Assembly: GCA_027459365.1 (NCBI GenBank)
Contig: DAIDIM010000145.1
Coordinates: 1-14,773, forward strand
From: Chlamydiota bacterium
Lineage (GTDB): Bacteria > Chlamydiota > Chlamydiia > Chlamydiales > SM23-39
Length of the DNA stretch: 14,773 bases
Reading direction: 5' to 3'
The translations under genes were made by a program, and so were the position numbers. Shown one piece after another: positions 1 through 7,216 of this stretch (position 1 is the first letter of the stretch; every line of letters starts with the position of its first letter). The notes beneath the pieces were generated by a model, which worked only from the letters and a program-made list of their open reading frames with translations, was not told where the DNA came from and made no database searches.

Positions 1-2
1 GT

Positions 3-95
3 CGCAAGATCATCAAGAGGGTTAGGGAAGCGGAAGATAAGTTCTGGCAAGAAGATGCTGTAATGGATGAGCAGAACGAGAAGCAAATGTACTAA
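3..95 (+). CDS. C-terminal end of an unidentified protein (partial)
   Basis: An open frame runs in from the left window edge and stops at TAA 93-95, giving 30 residues. They are strongly charged (start RKIIKRVREAEDKFW, end NEKQMY) and look like the helical tail of a protein. Too little is visible to name it. The stop lies convergent to the minus-strand gene and its tail at 135-1672. This could be a chance open frame; the other two plus frames are shorter or broken. Confidence 0.3.
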   Translation, partial: RKIIKRVREAEDKFWQEDAVMDEQNEKQMY

Positions 96-134
96 AGAAT
101 TGTTAAGAAAATCGATCACGTCATTTGCACGGGA

Positions 135-322
135 CTATAAATGGCAGATTGTGCTTCCGGCTATAAAATAAGAGGAGACCGATGTCAAGATTGCAAATCC
201 CATCGATAGAGGGTCTAAATGAATTGTCATAAATTTTCCCTTAAAAATAACATTTCGGAGTTCGCGAAGAAATTCAACAGCATATCCTAGTTTTTGATAA
301 AGAAAAAAAGAGATGCCAACCT
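135..322 (-). pseudogene. Out-of-frame C-terminal tail of the upstream 449-residue protein
   Basis: Directly after the stop at 323-325 another minus-strand frame stays open for about 62 codons and ends at TAG 135-137. If one base is added to the short T run at the stop (GTGTTTAGAGG), the upstream frame reads on as RVLEVGISFFLYQKLGY. That resembles the last strands and motif B of GNAT acetyltransferases (LEV...LYxKLGF). It then continues through FLRELRNVIFKGKF to a hydrophobic end (MGFAILTSVSSYFIAG). No ribosome site is seen for it as a separate gene. I read it as the original C-terminus of the 449-residue protein, lost by a single-base deletion or by a sequencing error. The GNAT resemblance covers only a short stretch, so that part is tentative. 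Confidence 0.35.
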
Positions 323-1672
323 CTAAACACGTATACCCCTGCCGTAGTCGTATAAGACATCGTACTCCTTCATCTTTTTTAATAGATGACCGACAATTTT
401 ACCCGCAAAACTTCCCTTATTGCGTTCTTCCATTCGAAATTCAGACTTAAGATATTCTTCAGTCTGATAATCATATTCAGTGTCACTAAAAAGTGGGGCG
501 TAAACATGAAAAGAGCGGCATTTTACAAGATCTTCTGACGAATCTTTACATTTCGCAATGCTTTCTTTCCATTTTTTTTGAAGTAATGAAATAGCAATCG
601 GAGTCGTTCGATCAACAAGATCGATCATTTCTTTTCTCTCTTTTTCACTCAACGGTCTATGATTCTCATTCCAACGGTCATTTTCCCTATCATAATTATA
701 CCACCCTTCAAGAAACTCTTTTAAAGTGGCTTGGATTTCTGCTTGTTGTTGCTTATTCAAGACGTTTATCTCACCTGCCGTTGAAGAACCGAGTCCCCAC
801 CAAGTTGGGATACGATTGATTCCATGACGATTTAAAAATTCCCGATGTCTGATGTATCCTATTTCATACGTTTGTAGTGCATCATTTTTTTGAGATTCCA
901 AAAATTCTCTGTCGAGATGAATTCCCGGCCACATTTTTTCAACGACGTCTAAGATATCTTCAAAATGATAAGGGAAAATAGTAATCAATATCGACCAATT
1001 AGAATCTGTTGGTCTAGTCATTTGGTTTTCGTACCATCCTTTGGTATATCTGTCGGCTTTTAACCAATGGGATTCTAATCTTTCTAAATCAATCAATCCA
1101 ATCTTTCCTTCCCCATTTTCAATATATAGGGGAATGTTATCAAAACGAGCCACGTCTGAAGGGACCTTTCCCCATAAAAAATGGGCATCATGACGCATCC
1201 ACAAATCACTCAACTCTGAGCGACACAAAAATGCAGTGAATTCCCGAATCGCTTTCGTAAACTTGTCCTTATTCTGAACATAGAGACCCATCTGTTCCAA
1301 ATAATCCACTCCATCTATCGGAAGCCGATCCTCAATCAAAAAACCTCTATATTTTCGTGCCTCAGGAATTACGAGATGAGTTGCTCCTATTATCTCTAAT
1401 AACTGTCGCGCCTCTAGCATCTGTGCTATCCGAGCATCGCAAGTTACCCGAACCTCTTTCAATACAATTGGGAGATCTTTTGGAAGAAAGACAGGAGTTC
1501 TCCCTTTTGGTGCGTGTGGCAGCTTATGGTAATTTCCTGTATCAATGTAGTGTACCCCTCTCTCAAAATCTTGTTGAGAGATCGCGTGCGCTTTTTCAAA
1601 TGATTGATAACATTGATTCATACTCCCTAAAACAAAACCACCCGCAAATAAAGTACCCATTCTTGCTGTCAT
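323..1672 (-). CDS. Hypothetical protein with a divergent kinase-like N-terminal half
   Basis: 449 residues, not assignable to a named family. Residues 5-18 (MGTLFAGGFVLGSM) form a short hydrophobic stretch that could be a weak membrane or signal segment. Residues about 60-200 have the order of landmarks of a protein-kinase/aminoglycoside-phosphotransferase fold: a possible ATP lysine (PIVLKE, K72), a hinge-like segment (LVIPEA, 100-105), then RFDNIPLY (N179) and KIGLIDLERLE (D195), similar to the N...IDxE metal-binding part of APH-type kinases. The HxD catalytic loop is not clear (RHD at 160-162 is a candidate), so it may be inactive or a different fold. The C-terminal half is charged and unrecognised. 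ATG at 1670-1672 has TAAGG four bases upstream. The stop at 323-325 appears premature (see 135-322). Confidence 0.7.
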   Translation of the reverse strand: MTARMGTLFAGGFVLGSMNQCYQSFEKAHAISQQDFERGVHYIDTGNYHKLPHAPKGRTPVFLPKDLPIVLKEVRVTCDARIAQMLEARQLLEIIGATHLVIPEARKYRGFLIEDRLPIDGVDYLEQMGLYVQNKDKFTKAIREFTAFLCRSELSDLWMRHDAHFLWGKVPSDVARFDNIPLYIENGEGKIGLIDLERLESHWLKADRYTKGWYENQMTRPTDSNWSILITIFPYHFEDILDVVEKMWPGIHLDREFLESQKNDALQTYEIGYIRHREFLNRHGINRIPTWWGLGSSTAGEINVLNKQQQAEIQATLKEFLEGWYNYDRENDRWNENHRPLSEKERKEMIDLVDRTTPIAISLLQKKWKESIAKCKDSSEDLVKCRSFHVYAPLFSDTEYDYQTEEYLKSEFRMEERNKGSFAGKIVGHLLKKMKEYDVLYDYGRGIRV

Positions 1673-1708
1673 AAAACCTTAGAGTTTTCGCAATTATTAT
1701 TTTAAATA

Positions 1709-1738
1709 ATTATACAGAGGCAATTGCAAAACTAAGAA
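1709..1738 (-). promoter_or_regulatory. Candidate promoter for the 449-residue protein gene
   Basis: On the minus strand an exact TATAAT (1709-1714) lies about 37 bases upstream of the ATG at 1672. An 18-base spacer separates it from TTCTTA (1733-1738), which matches the -35 consensus only in part. The upstream box touches the edge of the 1737-1803 hairpin. The assignment rests on motif matching alone. Confidence 0.35.
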
Positions 1739-1803
1739 AGCAGAAGGATTTTTCGGGGGCTTACTAATCGAGACTAGCCCCGAAAAAGTCCTTCTGCTTT
1801 TTT
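1737..1803. terminator. Long hairpin with T-rich flanks, probable bidirectional terminator
   Basis: The arms 1737-1761 and 1776-1800 are near-perfect reverse complements (AAAGCAGAAGGA, then a T5 run and a G-rich block), about 25 pairs with one shifted base, closed by a 14-base loop. On the plus strand the stem is followed by TTTTTT (1798-1803); on the minus strand it is followed by CTTTCTTAG. It lies between two minus-strand genes and fits a rho-independent terminator for the 1933-2460 transcript. The stem is longer than usual for a terminator, so a small palindromic repeat element is an alternative. Confidence 0.6.
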
Positions 1804-1932
1804 AATTTCCCAAAGCAAATTCTGTTATAAATTTCTTAAAATAAAACCCTTGCGTTTGGTATAATTGCAATCGCAAAACGACAAAAACCAAACAAATGGA
1901 ACTACTCAATAAGTCAACTGACAACAACACTA

Positions 1933-2460
1933 TCACAATTCTGGGACAGAATTCAAGGCTCGCTTTTTCCATGGCTTGCAGAAGAGTTCGATCCTCTTCT
2001 CGTCTTCTTGGTGCACCTTTGCAGCAGTTTGTAGAGATGATAGAGTCGATTCAAGTCCCTTGATTTTCTTATTTTGCATTTTTGCCCGTCTTTCCCACAC
2101 CATATCTATACTATTTATTGAATCGGCTTTTTTGAAGTGTTCATTGATTTTTACAAGAGGCACTCCTTGTCTCAACCATTGCTTTTTTAATTCTTCTTTC
2201 GCAGCCTCTTTATCACTTTCTACAATGATCGTAGTTGCGCGATCAAAGCACTTTAACATGGAAGGGGCCGGCTCAAAATGGGCATTTGGACTTAAGTGGT
2301 GATGGGTTCCTGAAATACAGCCTAGAAGATTCCCGCTCTTATCACTGATTTCATAGTAAGGGGGATATACTGGTATTGATACAGTAGTTTTTAAGAAAGA
2401 ATGAAAATAATCAAACATAACATGCCTATTTAAATATCTATTAGTATTATACGAAAACAT
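1933..2460 (-). CDS. Shortened TraB/GumN-like protein, possibly a remnant
   Basis: 175 residues. Residues 46-53 (LGCISGTHHH), followed by a hydrophobic strand ending in an acidic motif (ATTIIVESD, 75-83), match the N-terminal signature of the TraB/GumN family (GT-H motif, then VE-D). A later KKIKGLESTLSSLQ (131-144) resembles the family's conserved GLE...Q element. Family members are usually about 270-300 residues. Here the section between these motifs is short and the C-terminal half, including the second conserved histidine region, is missing. The protein is therefore probably truncated and may not be functional. The start could be ATG 2460 or the internal methionine at residue 15; neither has a strong ribosome site. 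The function of TraB/GumN proteins in bacteria is poorly known; a metal-dependent peptidase-like role has been proposed. Confidence 0.5.
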   Translation of the reverse strand: MFSYNTNRYLNRHVMFDYFHSFLKTTVSIPVYPPYYEISDKSGNLLGCISGTHHHLSPNAHFEPAPSMLKCFDRATTIIVESDKEAAKEELKKQWLRQGVPLVKINEHFKKADSINSIDMVWERRAKMQNKKIKGLESTLSSLQTAAKVHQEDEKRIELFCKPWKKRALNSVPEL

Positions 2461-2606
2461 GCCTAATAACCTATATCGGGCTTAGATAGTTTCTGTAAGA
2501 ATATAAAAAATCGATACATACGGAAACCCACACATTGTTGAAATAATTACAGTAGTTGAATTTAGACCAAACGGCTGTCATACTTCTTGGGAAAAGGGGG
2601 CATCTA

Positions 2607-2918
2607 ATGGGAATCAACATGAAAGTATCGGATTTGCAAGAATTTTCTATAGCAGCGTATATAAGAAGAGCAACTTATGTTTTGATATATGATCGCGAGG
2701 ATAAAAATAAATCTTATAGCATGAAAAGTGCTATTGGGCTCAGTTCAGGAATAATAGATAGTTTTTTTAAAGACATTATATCTCGGATTTCCGAAGAGAG
2801 AATGAATGGATTAGAACAAGGAAGATCATATTCATTTATGGTGGAGGCTTTCTCTGGTGAAAAAAAAGTAGTAGAATCTCAATGGATAATGTCTAGGCCC
2901 AAAAATCCTCGGACATGA
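2607..2918 (+). CDS. Hypothetical protein, 103 residues
   Basis: No family recognised. I chose ATG 2607 because an A/G-rich ribosome site (AAAAGGGGG) ends six bases before it; a longer version from TTG at 2556 lacks such a site. The predicted protein is mixed alpha/beta and charged. It has hydrophobic strand-like stretches (ATYVLIYDRE near residues 22-31) and an amphipathic helix (SGIIDSFFKDIISRISEERM), with no signal peptide or membrane segment. It stands alone on the plus strand between minus-strand genes, and its upstream region overlaps the promoter region of the divergent TraB/GumN-like gene. It may be a small lineage-specific cytoplasmic protein. Confidence 0.5.
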   Translation: MGINMKVSDLQEFSIAAYIRRATYVLIYDREDKNKSYSMKSAIGLSSGIIDSFFKDIISRISEERMNGLEQGRSYSFMVEAFSGEKKVVESQWIMSRPKNPRT

Positions 2919-3131
2919 AATGACGATTAGAATTGGGAAAAACTCTTATAAAGCGAAAGGCCCCAAGGTCCTAGAGGCTCAGACGCCGGTAGCGTAGTCC
3001 CCCACCCATTTATGCTCATATCAAATTAAAAAAAATTGGTTTTTACAACCGGCTTTGAATTTTTTTACCTGAATTAAACGAGTTTCTGCGTCATAAGAGC
3101 ACGTAATAATTATAGTACCGCCAAAAGATTG

Positions 3132-4418
3132 TTATTCCCAAGGGAAGGGGCGCTTTGGGGGAGGGATGTTTTCTTCATCTTGGGCTTGTGTGAAAATATT
3201 GACCGCTTCGCCAAAGATTTTTCCCGCTTTTGTCGGGATTTGTTTCGAGGCGCCTATTGCTGCGATTTTGGCGATCGCTTTGCCTGCATCAAATTTGGGA
3301 TTTTGAAGTGTGCCGCGAATAGGGATTGTTAAGACGTAATTTGGGGAAAGTGTTTGGATGCCAAATGCACTTTGCAAGGTGTCGGAGGGAACTCCAAGCG
3401 TCATATAGAGCTTTTGGTTGCGAATATCTCCCCAGCTACATAAATGAATGATCTGATCAATGAGCGCATCAAATCTATCGAGTTGGATCTGGTCATTTTG
3501 TAGATTGAGAGTGATTGGAGAAAACCAAATATCAAAAGTGTTTGAAGTTTCTTTAAAGATGGAGAGAATCGAACGGAGTGTCTCTCCTGAGACGATTCGT
3601 GCTTTACCTAGATCGATAGTGGCTTGGGAAAGCTGCAATTGGGATAGGGGGAGCTGAAAACTGCCTGATGGAATATGGAGAGTGATCGGATTTTTTAAAG
3701 TGAATGCAGTTAAAATATTGGGACTGATATGTTTTGTGATTTCATTATAAAGGGCATTCGAGACGATCAGACTTATATCAAGCCCTTCAAAAAAGAGGGT
3801 CTGATCGACGATCTTTGCTTGAGTGGATGCGGTGACTTGATTGGAAGAGAGATTTGCTGTAATTGTTGTGTGTGAGATATCCCCTTTGAGATTGAATGTA
3901 GGACCTAGGAAAATTGGAAGAAAGTCCATTTTTAAGAGGATGCTAGCTGCAATGGTTGGGATTTCATGGAGCGAGATAGTGCCATTGAAATTGTCTTTAG
4001 AAAGAAAAGCTCCTTGAATATTGATCGACCCACCCTCTGGTGTAACAGCTGTGACTTTGATTGCGTTTTTCTGAACTGTTACTTGAGTGTCAATGATTTG
4101 TGCGTTGTAATTGAGGAATTTAAAGGTGGCATCTTGGAGTTGAAAATTCTGTTTAGCAGTCTTTAGATCCCAAAGGGGAACAGGCGATTCAATGAGTCGT
4201 GCAGTGGCTATGATTTCAGGATTTGCAAAAGATCCATTTTTAAATACTTGCGGACCTAACCATGTTAGGTGCACCTCTTCAATTGCGATATTTCCAGAAT
4301 AACGCTTTTCTAAATAGCGGATGAGAAAGGGTTTTCCGAAACGGCTTGAAAGAAGATAGGGGAGGGTGGCAAAAATTGCGATAAGAAAGAGTAGAGTGAA
4401 TAAAAGAAATTTTTTCAT
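3132..4418 (-). CDS. AsmA/TamB-like membrane-anchored envelope protein
   Basis: 428 residues. Residues 1-24 (MKKFLLFTLLFLIAIFATLP) are a lysine-led uncleaved signal anchor, so most of the protein should lie outside the cytoplasmic membrane. The part after it (RYLEKRYSGNIAIEEVHLTW, then LGPQVFKNG) is the typical opening of AsmA-type proteins. It is followed by about 330 residues of alternating short beta strands and ends with an AsmA-like TIPIRGTLQNPKFD near residues 370-385. The tail is proline-rich (IPPPKRPFPWE). AsmA/TamB proteins are beta-rich periplasmic proteins linked to lipid transfer and outer-membrane homeostasis; function here is inferred from fold only. The start ATG overlaps the glmS stop (ATGA, 4415-4418), so the two are probably translationally coupled. 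I assign family level only. Confidence 0.7.
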   Translation of the reverse strand: MKKFLLFTLLFLIAIFATLPYLLSSRFGKPFLIRYLEKRYSGNIAIEEVHLTWLGPQVFKNGSFANPEIIATARLIESPVPLWDLKTAKQNFQLQDATFKFLNYNAQIIDTQVTVQKNAIKVTAVTPEGGSINIQGAFLSKDNFNGTISLHEIPTIAASILLKMDFLPIFLGPTFNLKGDISHTTITANLSSNQVTASTQAKIVDQTLFFEGLDISLIVSNALYNEITKHISPNILTAFTLKNPITLHIPSGSFQLPLSQLQLSQATIDLGKARIVSGETLRSILSIFKETSNTFDIWFSPITLNLQNDQIQLDRFDALIDQIIHLCSWGDIRNQKLYMTLGVPSDTLQSAFGIQTLSPNYVLTIPIRGTLQNPKFDAGKAIAKIAAIGASKQIPTKAGKIFGEAVNIFTQAQDEENIPPPKRPFPWE

Positions 4419-6229
4419 TCGACGGTCACCGATTTGGCAAGGTTTCTGGGCTGATCAATATCAGAGCCCCTTTCTTTTGCTATGTAGTATGCGAAAAGTT
4501 GTCCCACAACTGCAGAGCTAAAAGGGGCTAGAGGATCGATTGTCGAAGGTACATAGAAGACATCATCGGCAATCGCCTCCATTTCTGTAAACTCAACTGG
4601 CGCTATGGCAAAAATTGGAGATTGCCTTGCTTTCACCTCCATCAAATTGCTCGCTATTTTTGCTCTCGTCTGACGATTTGCACAAAAAGCGATGACTGGA
4701 AAATTGGGTCCTAAAAGAGCAATAGGGCCATGTTTGAGTTCGCCGGCAGCGTAGCTATTGGCATTGGCATACGAGATTTCTTTTAATTTAAGTGCCGATT
4801 CCTGAGCTGTGGGCAACATGTATCTGCGCCCTAAAAAGATAAAATCATCAAACTTTGCATACTTTTTAGCGATTTTTTGAATTTCTTCTTGTCGTTCCAG
4901 AATTTGTTCAATGTGAGCGGGGATAGTCAATAGCTCTTTGTAGATTGCTCCCACATCAATTTGTGTGTTTCTTAAATTGGCAAAATAAAGCGAAAGTAGA
5001 ATAAAAACTGTCAACTGCGCAGTAAATGCTTTCGTCGAGCATACGCTAATTTCAGGACCTGCTCTTAAAAAGATTACGCCGCTTGTTTCTCTCACAAGAG
5101 TCGAATTTTTCACATTGCAGATGCCCAATGTTTTACATCCATATTTCTGGGCTTCTCGGGTGGCCGCGAGTAAATCAGCTGTTTCTCCCGATTGGCTAAC
5201 TGCGATCACAAGTGTTTTTTTTGAAAGGATAGGATTTCGATATCGCGCTTCAGAAGCAATTTCAACGCTAGAAGGAAATCGGGCAAGATCTTCCATTAAG
5301 TAAGTGCCTAAAACTCCAGCATGAGAGGATGTTCCACAACCTAAAATCCAAAGGTTTTCGATACTTTTAAAAAAAACATTTGAAAGTTGAAGTTCTTCAA
5401 AAAAAATGCCCTGATTGAATCTTCCTAAAAGCGCTCTTCGAATGGTAGAGGGTTGCTCGAAAATTTCTTTGAGCATAAAGTGCTCAAAACCATTTTTTGT
5501 AGGAGCTTGTTGTTCAATCTCGAGTCTTTCGCTCCGTTTACGAATGCTTTTCAGATGTTGATCAAAAATTTCCACACAGCCAGAAGTAACTCGGGCAATT
5601 TCTTTTTCTTTTAAGAAAAAAATATCGTAACTATCGCCTTGAAACGTGTTTGGATCTGAAGAGATCATCGATTCACTTTTATCTATATTGCAACCAATCG
5701 ATAAAGGGCAATCTTGCGCTGTCGCAATGATCTCTTGAGGATGATCCTTATGGATCACCAGGAAAGCGAAGATTCCCTTTAGCAATCCAAGTGCTTTATG
5801 AATTGCTTGAGCTAAATCACCTTTATAGAATTTTGCGATTAGATTCACAACGACTTCAGAATCTGTCTCTGAAGAAAATGGAATTCCTTCTTTGATCAAA
5901 TTCTCTTTAAGTTCCTGATAATTTTCGATAATGCCATTATGAATGAGAGCAATCGATCCGCTTGCATCTAAAAGAGGATGTGCATTTGCATGATTGACTT
6001 TTCCATGCGTTGCCCAACGCGTATGTGCAATTGCAAGTTCGAGCATTGGAAGGTCGAGCTTTTTCTTCAGATTCGCAAGCTTTCCTTCACTTTTACAAAT
6101 TTCAATCTTCCCATTGTGGATTCCTCCGATTCCCGTTGAATCATATCCTCGATATTCGAGATGCAATAAACCTTGCATGCAAACATTGATAGGATTCTTT
6201 TTTCCAACGTAACCAAAAATTCCACACAT
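4415..6229 (-). CDS. glmS: Glutamine--fructose-6-phosphate aminotransferase (isomerizing), GlmS
   Basis: Makes glucosamine-6-phosphate from fructose-6-phosphate and glutamine, the entry step to UDP-GlcNAc for peptidoglycan and LPS/lipid A, in the cytosol. 604 residues, close to the usual ~609. The N-terminus MCGIFGYVG fixes the start and gives the catalytic Cys2 of the class II glutaminase domain (about 1-220). The domain also shows YRGYDSTG (26-33), AHTRWATHG (68-76) and HNGIIENY (97-104). Two SIS sugar-binding domains follow, with LGCGTSSHAG and AVSQSGETADLL in the first and SALKLKEISYANANSYAAGELKHGP shared across the second. The C-terminus PRNLAKSVTVE is the family's conserved tail. It overlaps the following AsmA-like gene by 4 bases. 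No glmS ribozyme is evident: only about 85 bases separate it from the pseudogene upstream. A TATAAC box sits just before the ATG, with a poor -35. Confidence 0.98.
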   Translation of the reverse strand: MCGIFGYVGKKNPINVCMQGLLHLEYRGYDSTGIGGIHNGKIEICKSEGKLANLKKKLDLPMLELAIAHTRWATHGKVNHANAHPLLDASGSIALIHNGIIENYQELKENLIKEGIPFSSETDSEVVVNLIAKFYKGDLAQAIHKALGLLKGIFAFLVIHKDHPQEIIATAQDCPLSIGCNIDKSESMISSDPNTFQGDSYDIFFLKEKEIARVTSGCVEIFDQHLKSIRKRSERLEIEQQAPTKNGFEHFMLKEIFEQPSTIRRALLGRFNQGIFFEELQLSNVFFKSIENLWILGCGTSSHAGVLGTYLMEDLARFPSSVEIASEARYRNPILSKKTLVIAVSQSGETADLLAATREAQKYGCKTLGICNVKNSTLVRETSGVIFLRAGPEISVCSTKAFTAQLTVFILLSLYFANLRNTQIDVGAIYKELLTIPAHIEQILERQEEIQKIAKKYAKFDDFIFLGRRYMLPTAQESALKLKEISYANANSYAAGELKHGPIALLGPNFPVIAFCANRQTRAKIASNLMEVKARQSPIFAIAPVEFTEMEAIADDVFYVPSTIDPLAPFSSAVVGQLFAYYIAKERGSDIDQPRNLAKSVTVE

Positions 6230-6315
6230 GTCTCGAGGTTATATCAGAAAATACACTTTTGGAAAGAGAATTAATTTTTCAGTTGGGGCGCATACGATCT
6301 GGACTGACCGATATT

Positions 6316-7011
6316 TCAAACATCATGGGATAGAACCTGGATTGCAAAATAAACTAATGAAAGCGTGAACGCTTCAGAGTATGTTTGGGATGATTTGTCC
6401 TTTTCATCTTCGTCGCATACATCATCGGCATTAGCCGTTTTCTCTGCAGCAAATATACCTAAAGCACATTCAGCAATGAACGCTGCCCCTGCTAATAGAA
6501 GATGTGTTTTCCCATTTTTTGCGATGCATGCCCAATCTCCATTATCACCATTTGCTAAAGAAGTACACGCGTATGATAATTCATCAGTCATCCCATCTAT
6601 AGCACTAAAGTAAAGAATTCCTGAACATATTTTTGAATATTTTATCAATGCAGCTGAAGCGATGAGTTGAGACGAACAAAGAGCAATCCGAACATAGGCC
6701 CCGCAGCATAAATTAAACTTTACTTCCATAGAGAACCTGGGAGATATTCTACAGTAGTAGAAGCATAGCATCCAGTATGTATTTGGATTGATGGAGAACA
6801 ATTGATAAATATTTTCATTGCAAAGGCATGTCCAAGTTCATGGACTAAAATATGTAAGTATCTAAAAAGCCAATTGTTTAGAAACTATTGCCAAACTATT
6901 AGGTGTCCTCTGTGATGTGTGGTTTGGCTCGATATTCATAAATTGCATAGGTATTCCAAAGATATTATATGAACCCTCAGCGCAGGATAAAACAGATTTG
7001 CAAAAATACAT
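6316..7011 (-). pseudogene. Broken membrane metalloprotease-like gene (HExxH), three frames
   Basis: The gene must be read through two frame changes. From ATG 7009-7011 a frame gives MYFCKSVLSCAEGSYNIFGI and ends ...IVSKQLAF at TAG 6862-6864. Removing one T from the T5 run there joins it to the next frame, RYLHILVHELGHAFAMKIF, which holds a zinc-protease HELGH motif in a hydrophobic helix. That frame ends ...YLPGSLWK at TAA (around 6723-6725). A second shift of opposite sign leads into the frame ending at 6316, with VKFNLCCGAYVRIALCSSQL and membrane-like segments (HLLLAGAAFIAECALGIF; SLVYFAIQVLS). The order HELGHA, then a short beta part, then a G-A/P helix fits M50/site-2-type membrane proteases seen in chlamydiae and other bacteria. 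The second metal-ligand motif is not visible. On its own, the 6316-6801 frame would be only a TTG-started membrane protein fragment. It is either decayed or affected by indel errors. Confidence 0.6.
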
Positions 7012-7188
7012 AATAATTTATTCCTTTTATTAGTTAATTTATTATATTAATTTTTGACTTATTACAATATTAAACTAATTTAATAAAACATTTAATTCTA
7101 ATTAATAGGAATTCAAAGAAAAGTTTGTATGGGCTTGTGGATAAGTCCCGCTTGTTTATAAAATAGAGATAGTTACAAATTTTTATGA

Positions 7189-7215
7189 TTGGTTCAACTA
7201 CTTCAATTGTATAAT
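7189..7215 (+). promoter_or_regulatory. Candidate promoter upstream of the single-domain GNAT
   Basis: TTGGTT (7189-7194) and an exact TATAAT (7210-7215) are separated by 15 bases, shorter than the usual 17. If this is real, transcription would start near 7222. That is after the most upstream possible start codon (7217) and would favour the ATG at 7310. It lies in a very AT-rich spacer (7012-7216), where chance matches are common. Confidence 0.3.
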
Positions 7216-7216
7216 T

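Noticed and set aside
1896..2063. A 55-codon plus-strand open frame (starts MELLNKSTDNN) downstream of a TATAAT at 1860-1865
   Set aside because: It has no ribosome site, no -35 at proper distance, and most of it is antisense to the TraB/GumN-like gene; the composition of its second half (RRVRSSSRLL) is typical of a shadow frame.
3028..3050. Possible terminator after the AsmA-like gene (GGTT/AACC stem, then T8 on the minus strand)
   Set aside because: The stem is only four pairs, too weak to call despite the T run at a fitting distance from the stop at 3132.
6230..6315. glmS ribozyme or riboswitch upstream of glmS
   Set aside because: The leader is too short (about 85 bases to the pseudogene) and shows no recognisable ribozyme core; such elements are known mainly from Firmicutes.
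6316..6801. Stand-alone 161-residue membrane protein starting at TTG
   Set aside because: Its upstream part is out of frame with the HELGH-bearing frame that it overlaps; better explained as the last piece of the broken metalloprotease gene.
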